A stretch of 7,757 nt of DNA from SG8-40 sp050050435 (GTDB lineage Bacteria; Pseudomonadota; Gammaproteobacteria; Burkholderiales; Eutrophovitaceae): contig JASFUE010000153.1 in the NCBI GenBank assembly GCA_050050435.1, forward strand, positions 1-7,757, written 5' to 3'. Below, piece after piece: positions 1 through 5,016 of this stretch; position 1 is the stretch's first letter; each line of letters begins with the position of its first letter. The notes below the pieces were generated by a model. That model was not told where the DNA came from. It searched no databases and saw only the letters and a list, made by a program, of their open reading frames with translations. The translations under genes and the position numbers were made by a program.

Positions 1-31
1 GCTCGCGGAGCGAAAGGGTTTGCGTCTTCAT
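1..31 (-). CDS. 5' end of a gene running off the left edge, possibly a CFA-synthase-like methyltransferase
   Basis: Only the first ten codons (MKTQTLSLRE) are visible, so the sequence itself cannot identify the product. The start is convincing. The ATG at 31-29 overlaps the TGA stop of the DUF1365 gene (ATGA, 4 bp), and a strong Shine-Dalgarno AGGAG lies 8 nt upstream inside that gene. The gene is therefore the next cistron of the leftward operon and is probably translationally coupled. From established gene neighbourhoods, the FAD-oxidoreductase plus DUF1365 pair is commonly followed by a cyclopropane-fatty-acid-synthase-like SAM methyltransferase. That identity is an inference from context only. 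Confidence 0.6.
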   Translation of the reverse strand, partial: MKTQTLSLRE

Positions 32-786
32 CTGGTGGTCTCCTGCTGGGGTGGGACCGGTTTCGGAACGTAGGGCACACCACGAATCCAGAGCTTCAGC
101 GCCTGCAAGTGGATTCGTGCCATTACGCCCAGGGTCATCCACGGATAGAGGAAAAAGGCCTTGAGCAACCCAGCCACATGGAACGCCGAGGCCTTCCCCC
201 AGATCGCCGTCGAAAGCAAACGGCCTTGCGAATCGTCATAGTTGATGTTGATGTGACAGGAGGGATACCTGTTACGGAAGCGGAAAGCATACTTTCCGGT
301 TACCTCGCAGAATGGCGATACGTGAAACACTTTGCGCGCCTCCAGCATATCGTCGGGCTTGATGGGGCGGCCGTCCGGATGAACCAGCAGGTAGTTGTGA
401 TGTTCGCCGAAAGTATTGTTGACTTCGCACAGAATAGCTCGCAGGTCCCCTGAACGATCGTGGCACAGCCAGAAACTGACGGGATTGAAAACGTAGCCGA
501 GTACTCGTGGAAATGTTTGCAGCACGACCTCGCCGTCGACGTTGTCGATGCCTTCGCGCAGCAACAAGGCGCGAACCCATGGTTCTGGTGGCGACCCGTC
601 GCGGGCGCCATGGTCGCTGAAATGAAACGAAAACAGATTCCAGCGATTGATTGAAAAAAGAAAGCTGCGGACTTCGTTCAACCTGGACAGCGGCAGGCGC
701 ACAAAGAATACGCGATATCGGAACGCATTTCGCCGCGGGCGCGATCGCGCATGCATGACACCGCCGAAGTAAAGGGCCGGTTTCAC
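28..786 (-). CDS. DUF1365 family protein
   Basis: A 252-aa member of the DUF1365 family, whose biochemical role is not established. Family-typical blocks in order (numbered from the GTG start) are LYFGGVMHARSRPRR near the N-terminus, GYVFNPVSFWLCH at about 97-109, the EVNNTFGEHHNYLL block at about 121-134, KVFHVSPF at 152-159 and HININY at about 178-183. A hydrophobic stretch near 204-220 (HVAGLLKAFFLYPWMTLGV) may associate with membrane. The GTG start at 786 is chosen because GTGA overlaps the stop of the upstream oxidoreductase gene and GGGG sits 7 nt upstream. It also puts LYFGGVMH at the N-terminus as in relatives; an upstream ATG at 822 would add 12 untypical residues. It lies between the FAD oxidoreductase gene and the next coupled cistron, an arrangement known from light- or singlet-oxygen-responsive lipid-modification operons. 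A part in fatty-acid or membrane-lipid modification is inferred from that context. Confidence 0.9.
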   Translation of the reverse strand: MKPALYFGGVMHARSRPRRNAFRYRVFFVRLPLSRLNEVRSFLFSINRWNLFSFHFSDHGARDGSPPEPWVRALLLREGIDNVDGEVVLQTFPRVLGYVFNPVSFWLCHDRSGDLRAILCEVNNTFGEHHNYLLVHPDGRPIKPDDMLEARKVFHVSPFCEVTGKYAFRFRNRYPSCHININYDDSQGRLLSTAIWGKASAFHVAGLLKAFFLYPWMTLGVMARIHLQALKLWIRGVPYVPKPVPPQQETTR

Positions 787-2096
787 GCCACACCCCTGTC
801 CTGTGACGCAGCTTGCTGCCATGGCGCGGCAATCCCGAGAGCATTGGCCACACGGAGCGCGGACTTCAACCCGTCTTCGTGGAAACCATAGCCTTGCCAG
901 GCGCCACAGAACCAGGTGCTGTTCTTGCCCTGTATTATTGGCAACTCTCCCTGCGCTTCGATGGCAGCGCGATCGAAGACGGGATGAGCATAATCAAACC
1001 GCTTGATCACCGAATCGCAAGCGGGTTCGTGAGTCGGATTCAAGGTCACCAGCACCGGCTCCAGAAAAGGGAGCGGCTGCAGGCGGTTGATAAGGTAGCT
1101 GACACTGACCGGGCGGCCTTGCACCCCGCTGGTCCCCGCAACATAGTTCCACGCAGACCAGGCTTCGCGCGAACGGGGCAATAACGATGTGTCGGTGTGC
1201 AACACTGCGTGATTCATTTGATAGCCGATCCGCGACAGCACCGCATGTTCCGCCGGCGACGCGTCCGCGAGGATCTTCAGGGCCTGGTCGCTGTGGCAAG
1301 CGAACACAACCCGGGAGAAGGACTCTGCCCCGGCATCCGCGGTATTGACACGCACTCCCCCTTCGGTGCGTACAACGGACTTAACCGGCGTTGCCACTCG
1401 TACGTCGCTGATGCCCGCCGCAAGTTTTCGCACATATTCGCGCCCGCCCCCGAGCACGGTCTTCCAGGCAGGCCGATCGGAAATTCCGAGTAATCCGTGG
1501 TTCTGGCAAAAGCGGAAGAAGGTCTCTGCCGGATATTCAAGCATTCGCAGTGTCGGACATGACCAGATCGCGCCACTCATCGGCAACAAATACCAGTCGC
1601 GAAATGCGCGCCCGAATCCACGCCGGTCGAGAAACTCGCCCAGTGTTCCCTCACACCCGTGCCCGTTGGTCAGACACTGGATGCTTTCACGATTGAAACG
1701 CAATATCTCCTTGAGCATGCGCCAGAATTCCGGCTTGATGAGATTGCGCTTCTGGGCAAAGATCGTCGCCAGGTTACTGCCCGCCCATTCAAGCCTGTCT
1801 TCGTCGATGCGGACGCTGAATGACATCTCACTCTTGGCGTGGGCGACACCGAGATGGCGGAACAGGGAGACGAGATTCGGGTAGGTGCGGTCGTTGAATA
1901 CCAGAAACCCGGTATCAACCGGTGCGGTTACGCCCCGCAGCGTTACGTCCACCGTATTGGTATGTCCGCCCAGATGCTGATTGGCCTCGTACAGCGTGAC
2001 ATTGAAGCGCTGCGACAGCAGCCACGCTGCCGACAAACCGGCAACGCCGGCACCGATCACTGCAACACGTTCACCTGCTCGCTCCATGATGGTCAC
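783..2096 (-). CDS. FAD-dependent amine-oxidase-like oxidoreductase (COG2907 type)
   Basis: A 437-aa flavoprotein of the NAD(P)/FAD-binding amine-oxidase superfamily. The N-terminal dinucleotide-binding motif is VAVIGAGVAGLSAAWLL (GxGxxG at residues 15-20), followed by the E-x-x-x-x-x-GGH block (YEANQHLGGHTNT) that contacts the FAD ribose. The C-terminal FAD-binding block is FCGAWQGYGFHEDG at about 396-409. Internal blocks such as VDTGFLVFN and LLPMSGAIWS are typical of the COG2907 group next to DUF1365 genes. The substrate is unknown; context suggests an acyl-chain oxidation or desaturation. The GTG start at 2096 follows GGA by 6 nt. The ATG at 2087 (434 aa) is a close alternative, and an upstream TTG at 2156 would force a 44-bp overlap with the preceding gene. 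It follows the 110-aa gene after about 16 bp and overlaps the DUF1365 start by 4 bp. No broken motif is seen. Confidence 0.9.
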   Translation of the reverse strand: MTIMERAGERVAVIGAGVAGLSAAWLLSQRFNVTLYEANQHLGGHTNTVDVTLRGVTAPVDTGFLVFNDRTYPNLVSLFRHLGVAHAKSEMSFSVRIDEDRLEWAGSNLATIFAQKRNLIKPEFWRMLKEILRFNRESIQCLTNGHGCEGTLGEFLDRRGFGRAFRDWYLLPMSGAIWSCPTLRMLEYPAETFFRFCQNHGLLGISDRPAWKTVLGGGREYVRKLAAGISDVRVATPVKSVVRTEGGVRVNTADAGAESFSRVVFACHSDQALKILADASPAEHAVLSRIGYQMNHAVLHTDTSLLPRSREAWSAWNYVAGTSGVQGRPVSVSYLINRLQPLPFLEPVLVTLNPTHEPACDSVIKRFDYAHPVFDRAAIEAQGELPIIQGKNSTWFCGAWQGYGFHEDGLKSALRVANALGIAAPWQQAASQDRGVA

Positions 2097-2112
2097 CGGC
2101 TTTCCACACACA

Positions 2113-2445
2113 TCATCGGTCAGTGCGCTTTGGCGCAGCGAGTTCCTCGTCCGCAAGCGGGCGTAGCTCGAGCCAGGGCGTCAATGGTGTCCCGGACAAA
2201 TCGCTGACCGCGTGAACGTGCGACGAAAAATAGAACAGCAAATCGCCTGCATCGGCATTGGTATCAGGCCAGGCCAGATGTCGGCGTTCGGTGCTGTGCT
2301 GGCGCATCATGAGAGCGTCGGTCACAGTGCGCCGCTGAAGATGAGCCATAACGGCTTGAACCGGGAGTGATTCCATCGAAGCCTCAACGGGAGACAATCC
2401 CGGTTGTAGACCTGTCGCCAGAAAGATGCTCAGCAAAATGTTCAT
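2113..2445 (-). CDS. Hypothetical 110-aa protein, possibly exported, first gene of the leftward operon
   Basis: I do not recognise this protein. The first about 22 residues (MNILLSIFLATGLQPG and on to SPVEA) are hydrophobic with almost no charged n-region, which resembles a weak signal peptide ending near A22. The remainder is polar, with a possible core around DLLFYFSSHVHAVSDL (about 68-83) and an acidic then basic tail. Support for a real gene is positional. The ATG has AGGA 8 nt upstream, it fills the gap exactly between the divergent control region and the oxidoreductase, and the ORF is intact. If the signal is not real, translation could begin at Met24. Being first after the predicted light-controlled promoter, it should be the most strongly expressed cistron. 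A periplasmic accessory role in lipid modification is conceivable but unsupported by any motif. Confidence 0.65.
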   Translation of the reverse strand: MNILLSIFLATGLQPGLSPVEASMESLPVQAVMAHLQRRTVTDALMMRQHSTERRHLAWPDTNADAGDLLFYFSSHVHAVSDLSGTPLTPWLELRPLADEELAAPKRTDR

Positions 2446-2446
2446 G

Positions 2447-2463
2447 TTTTGTCCTAGTCAAAA
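2447..2463. promoter_or_regulatory. Left copy of the TTTGnCTAGGACAAAA element (candidate LitR operator)
   Basis: On the minus strand this reads TTTTGACTAGGACAAAA. It matches the right copy at 2511-2526 at 15 of 16 positions, in opposite orientation. It is an imperfect palindrome (TTTTG and CAAAA arms). The AGGA inside it is the Shine-Dalgarno of the leftward 110-aa gene, whose ATG begins 2 nt beyond the element. Binding by the neighbouring MerR-type regulator is inferred; an mRNA-level role is also possible because the ribosome site is embedded. Confidence 0.55.
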
Positions 2464-2480
2464 CGGCGTAATAGTGCTAA

Positions 2481-2507
2481 ATTATCCCCTAATGACTAAA
2501 TAGTCAA
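2481..2507 (-). promoter_or_regulatory. Predicted leftward promoter of the lipid-modification operon
   Basis: On the minus strand a -35 box TTGACT (2507-2502) and a -10 box GATAAT (2486-2481) each match the sigma-70 consensus at 5 of 6 positions. The 15-bp spacing is short of the ideal 17. Reading the -10 as overlapping TAATTT gives 17 bp but a weaker match. The short spacer would suit a controlled rather than constitutive promoter. The -35 box is covered by the TGACTA palindrome, where a repressor would block RNA polymerase. This geometry matches CarH-type repression, in which the operator overlaps the -35 element. Confidence 0.5.
2493..2506. promoter_or_regulatory. TGACTA-AA-TAGTCA palindrome over the -35 box
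   Basis: A perfect 6-bp-arm palindrome with a 2-bp centre (TGACTAAATAGTCA). Its right arm contains most of the -35 TTGACT of the leftward promoter. The heptamer TTGACTA (minus strand) recurs at 2461-2455 inside the left 16-bp element, so both structures may share a half-site. MerR-family and CarH/LitR proteins bind such sites near -35 boxes; the binding protein here is inferred from adjacency. Confidence 0.5.
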
Positions 2508-2510
2508 CTA

Positions 2511-2526
2511 TTTGTCTAGGACAAAA
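2511..2526. promoter_or_regulatory. Right copy of the TTTGnCTAGGACAAAA element (candidate LitR operator)
   Basis: TTTGTCTAGGACAAAA on the plus strand contains a perfect inverted repeat, TTTGTC-TAG-GACAAA (2511-2525). Its AGGA (2518-2521) lies 10 nt before the litR-like ATG and is the better-spaced Shine-Dalgarno. The GGA at 2528-2530 is only 1 nt from the start codon. The element could be an autoregulatory operator, or as RNA a small hairpin that masks the ribosome site. Confidence 0.55.
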
Positions 2527-2531
2527 AGGAA

Positions 2532-3455
2532 ATGACAAAAGATATTAGCGACAAGACTGAAGAAATTCTCTTTAATATCAGCGCGGTTGAGCGCGAGACG
2601 GGCTTGTCCAAAGACACCTTGCGAATCTGGGAGCGCCGCTACAATTTCCCCTCGCCTGTCCGCGACACCAACGGAGACCGTGCGTACACTCGGGAACAGC
2701 TCAAAAAACTGCAACTAATCAAAAGATTATTGGATCAAGGCCATCGTCCGGGGAAGATTATCGGACTCGATGACGACGAGCTTGCCAAGCTGGTGCCGCA
2801 GTCTGGTGTCGATACCCCGCCGCGACAGGATATCGATGTCTATATTCGACTGATCAAGGCTCATCAAACGCTCGACCTGCGCCGGCATCTGTCGCAAGCG
2901 ATGGCGCGCCAGGGGTTGCGGGCATTCGTACTCGATACGGTAGCGCCGCTGACGCAGGCCATCGGTGAAGCCTGGATGAGCGGCGAAATTGCGATTTTCG
3001 AAGAGCACCTGTACAGCGAACTGATGGAGGGGCTCATCCGCAATGCCATCACGGCTGTGCAACCACAGGGGGTTGCGCCTCGCGTGCTGCTGACGTCACT
3101 ACCCAATGAACAACACAACCTCGGGTTGCTCATGGTCGAGGCTCTGCTCACGGTTGAAAACACAATGTGCATTCCCCTCGGAACCGAAACGCCGGTGACG
3201 GAGATCGCGCAGGCAGCCCGTGCACACAAGGCCGACATCGTTGCACTTTCATTCAGCAGTTCCTACCCGGAATCGAAGGCGCTGGATGGTTTGAAGGAAT
3301 TGCGCGCCCTGCTTCCCGCCGTGGTTGTACTTTGCGCGGGCGGTACCGGCGTTTCACGTGTGCGCCGCCGCCTCAGCGATATCCATCTGACCGGCGACCT
3401 CGAAAAGATATGTGAGCTCGTAAGGCGATGGCGGGCAGAGCATTCGAGCTACTGA
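2532..3455 (+). CDS. litR: LitR/CarH-type MerR regulator with B12-binding photoreceptor domain
   Basis: A 307-aa transcription factor predicted to sense light through adenosylcobalamin. Residues about 12-80 form a MerR winged-helix DNA-binding domain (SAVERETGLSKDTLRIWERR, then the GDRAYTREQL wing). Residues about 100-180 form the four-helix bundle that caps B12, containing W148 and E158-H159 in the W-x9-EH arrangement diagnostic of CarH photoreceptors. Residues about 183-302 form the Rossmann-like cobalamin-binding domain with E193-x-H195-x-x-G198, where H195 is the expected lower axial ligand, plus ALSFSSS at 238-244 and CAGGTGV at 268-274. In the known family, the dark AdoCbl-bound tetramer represses promoters, and light breaks the Co-C bond and releases DNA. 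The protein is divergent from the oxidoreductase/DUF1365 operon and probably represses it and itself. Length and all key residues fit an active protein. Family assignment is strong; target and light response are inferred. Confidence 0.92.
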   Translation: MTKDISDKTEEILFNISAVERETGLSKDTLRIWERRYNFPSPVRDTNGDRAYTREQLKKLQLIKRLLDQGHRPGKIIGLDDDELAKLVPQSGVDTPPRQDIDVYIRLIKAHQTLDLRRHLSQAMARQGLRAFVLDTVAPLTQAIGEAWMSGEIAIFEEHLYSELMEGLIRNAITAVQPQGVAPRVLLTSLPNEQHNLGLLMVEALLTVENTMCIPLGTETPVTEIAQAARAHKADIVALSFSSSYPESKALDGLKELRALLPAVVVLCAGGTGVSRVRRRLSDIHLTGDLEKICELVRRWRAEHSSY

Positions 3456-3460
3456 TACAT

Positions 3461-3606
3461 CAGTATCCGGCGGTTCGAATCTGATACGGGCAACGCCGCC
3501 GTATAAGTTCGTCGACATGAGCAACTGACCAGGCGAGATGCCGCAACGAACCCACGTTACTGTCGATTATTATGGATAAACCAAAATACTGGATACCCGG
3601 ATACTG
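3461..3606. repeat. 10-bp inverted repeat bracketing the litR-desaturase spacer
   Basis: CAGTATCCGG at 3461-3470 and CCGGATACTG at 3597-3606 are exact reverse complements 126 bp apart, one just after the litR stop and one just before the next gene. The left arm overlaps a local inverted repeat, ACTGAT-AC-ATCAGT (3451-3464), which includes the litR stop codon. The word GATAC also recurs at 3483-3487, 3592-3596 and 3600-3604. A GC stem, CGGCGG (3468-3473) with CCGCCG (3496-3501), has no following T-run, so a classical terminator is not supported. Function is unknown, and chance cannot be excluded in this composition. Confidence 0.35.
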
Positions 3607-3610
3607 TTAA
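3572..3610 (+). other. 12-codon upstream ORF ahead of the diiron protein gene
   Basis: An ATG-initiated ORF encodes MDKPKYWIPGYC and stops with TAA 4 nt before the start codon of the downstream gene, in a different frame. No strong ribosome site precedes it. A TATTAT hexamer at 3568-3573 resembles a -10 box, but no good -35 box is seen, so transcription might even start within this ORF. It could be a coupling or leader peptide, since the downstream start at 3615 has only a poorly placed GGA as ribosome site. It could equally be chance. Confidence 0.2.
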
Positions 3611-3614
3611 TACG

Positions 3615-4448
3615 ATGCTATATCCTGAATTGTTCAAGCAGTTTGAAGAATTGCGATGGAATCTCGAAACCGACATTCCGTGGGCCGATTTTGACGGCGA
3701 CAAGCTCACCGAAGAGCAGGCGCTGACAATCAAAATGAATGCCATCACGGAATGGGCCGCATTACCTGCAACCGAGATGTTCTTGCGAGACAACCGCAAC
3801 GACAGCGACTTTTGCGCATTTATGTCAGTCTGGTTCTACGAAGAACAGAAGCACTCACTGGCACTGATGGAGTACCTGCGTCGCTTTCGTCCGGAGTTGG
3901 TACCCACCGAAAAAGAACTGCATGCGGTGCGGTTTGAATTTGATCCGGCACCTCCGCTGGAAACATTGATGCTGCACTTCTGCGGTGAGATACGTCTGAA
4001 CCACTGGTATCGATGTGCCGCCAGATGGCATACCGAACCGGTTATCCGGCACATCTATGAAACCATTTCCCGGGATGAAGCACGACATGGCGGGGCATAC
4101 CTGCGCTACATGAAAAAGGCGATCGAGCAAACAGGTGACATGGCCCGGGCCGCGTTCGCCAAAGTCGGCGTGCTGATGGCTTCGAGCGGGCGCAATCGCA
4201 AGCCATTGCATCCGACCAACTTGCACGTCAACAAGGGGTTGTTCCCCAACGATACGGTGCAGAGCCGATTGCCAGACCCGCATTGGCTGGAACACTGGCT
4301 CGATGAGCAAATCAGCTTTGACCGGGACTGGGAAGCGCGGGTAGTGAGAATGATTCTGCACAACCTCTCGAGTCTTTTCGGAACGACAATTTCGTCGCCA
4401 CAAGAACTGAACCGGTTTAGAAAGCAGATGGCCAGAGCAACGGTCTGA
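3615..4448 (+). CDS. Diiron ferritin-like protein related to acyl-ACP desaturases
   Basis: A 277-aa protein predicted to fold as a ferritin-like four-helix bundle with a di-iron site. The ligand set is visible: E46 in helix 1 (AITEW), E77-x-x-H80 in FYEEQKH, E125 in CGEIRLN, and E155-x-x-H158 in SRDEARH. The paired E-x-x-H motifs and the 30-residue E125 to E155 spacing resemble stearoyl-ACP desaturases (FA_desaturase_2), although the protein is shorter than plant enzymes (about 360 aa). It has no signal peptide or membrane helix, so it is probably cytoplasmic. The substrate is unknown; acyl-chain desaturation or hydroxylation, or iron/oxidant handling, are options. It lies 159 bp downstream of litR on the same strand with no clear terminator between, so partial co-transcription is possible. 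The start at 3615 is the first ATG in frame; its ribosome site is weak. Confidence 0.8.
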   Translation: MLYPELFKQFEELRWNLETDIPWADFDGDKLTEEQALTIKMNAITEWAALPATEMFLRDNRNDSDFCAFMSVWFYEEQKHSLALMEYLRRFRPELVPTEKELHAVRFEFDPAPPLETLMLHFCGEIRLNHWYRCAARWHTEPVIRHIYETISRDEARHGGAYLRYMKKAIEQTGDMARAAFAKVGVLMASSGRNRKPLHPTNLHVNKGLFPNDTVQSRLPDPHWLEHWLDEQISFDRDWEARVVRMILHNLSSLFGTTISSPQELNRFRKQMARATV

Positions 4449-4513
4449 ATGTACGCTGGCAGCAGCAGCAGCCGCGCGGTTGTATGATGGCGCCTGACTC
4501 ACGACGCAAGGCC

Positions 4514-4993
4514 ATGCGACCGAATTTCGAAAACAAGATTTGCTCACCCGATACGCTGCAAGTGCGCGTCGCCGAGCTGAACCGCCCGCTGGTATTTACC
4601 AATGGCGTGTTCGACATCCTGCATCGGGGGCACGCGACCTACTTGGCGCAAGCCAGGGATCTCGGTGCAAGCCTGCTGGTTGCGCTCAATTCGGATGCCT
4701 CCGTCGCCCGCCTTGGCAAAGGGCCGGACCGACCGATCAACATGCTGGAGGATCGCATGGCACTGGTTGCGGCCCTGGGCATGGTCGATCTGGTCACATG
4801 GTTCGAAGAGGACACACCGATCGACGCCATCCTCAGTTGCAGGCCGGATATCCTGGTCAAAGGTGGGGACTGGCCCGTAGAAAAGATCGTCGGCGCCAGG
4901 GAAGTGCTGGGCTGGGGGGGCCGTGTTCATTCCATTGCCTTCGAGTTCGATCGTTCGACAACCGAAACGCTGTCGCGCATTCGTAAGGGTTGA
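4514..4993 (+). CDS. rfaE2: D-glycero-beta-D-manno-heptose 1-phosphate adenylyltransferase (RfaE2/HldC type)
   Basis: A 159-aa cytoplasmic nucleotidyltransferase that would transfer AMP from ATP to D-beta-D-heptose 1-phosphate, giving ADP-heptose for the LPS inner core. The signature LVFTNGVFDILHRGH occupies residues 26-40, with HRGH at 37-40 as the HxGH catalytic motif. LVKGGDW (114-120) and the C-terminal STTETLSRI (148-156) are also typical of the family. It is the stand-alone form, equivalent to the C-terminal half of enterobacterial HldE; no kinase half is present here. The ATG at 4514 is preferred because the protein then begins MRPNFENKI, as in stand-alone relatives. Upstream ATGs at 4484 and 4487 would add 10 or 9 residues and have no Shine-Dalgarno. 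A CAG run (4460-4471) lies in the short upstream gap. The gene leads into yejA after 23 bp, probably one transcript. Confidence 0.9.
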   Translation: MRPNFENKICSPDTLQVRVAELNRPLVFTNGVFDILHRGHATYLAQARDLGASLLVALNSDASVARLGKGPDRPINMLEDRMALVAALGMVDLVTWFEEDTPIDAILSCRPDILVKGGDWPVEKIVGAREVLGWGGRVHSIAFEFDRSTTETLSRIRKG

Positions 4994-5016
4994 CGGAAAA
5001 CCGAAAGCAAAGACCC

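Noticed and set aside
1345..1884. 179-codon plus-strand frame opposite the FAD oxidoreductase
   Set aside because: The translation is low-complexity and rich in Arg, Ser and Pro with no domain, while the minus strand has continuous family motifs through the same stretch.
2097..2156. TTG start at 2156 for the FAD oxidoreductase
   Set aside because: It would overlap the preceding gene by 44 bp and add 20 residues ahead of the FAD-binding motif that relatives lack. GTG 2096 or ATG 2087 fit better.
3468..3501. Possible rho-independent terminator after litR (CGGCGG / CCGCCG stem)
   Set aside because: The loop is 22 nt and no T-run follows, so the structure does not meet the criteria.
4460..4471. 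Four CAG repeats before rfaE2
   Set aside because: Only four units in a GC-rich spacer, not in a coding frame where slippage would switch a gene; no good case for phase variation.
4990..5016. TTG start at 4990 for yejA overlapping the rfaE2 stop
   Set aside because: It would lengthen an already long signal-peptide n-region and uses a weak codon; the ATG at 5017 is sufficient.
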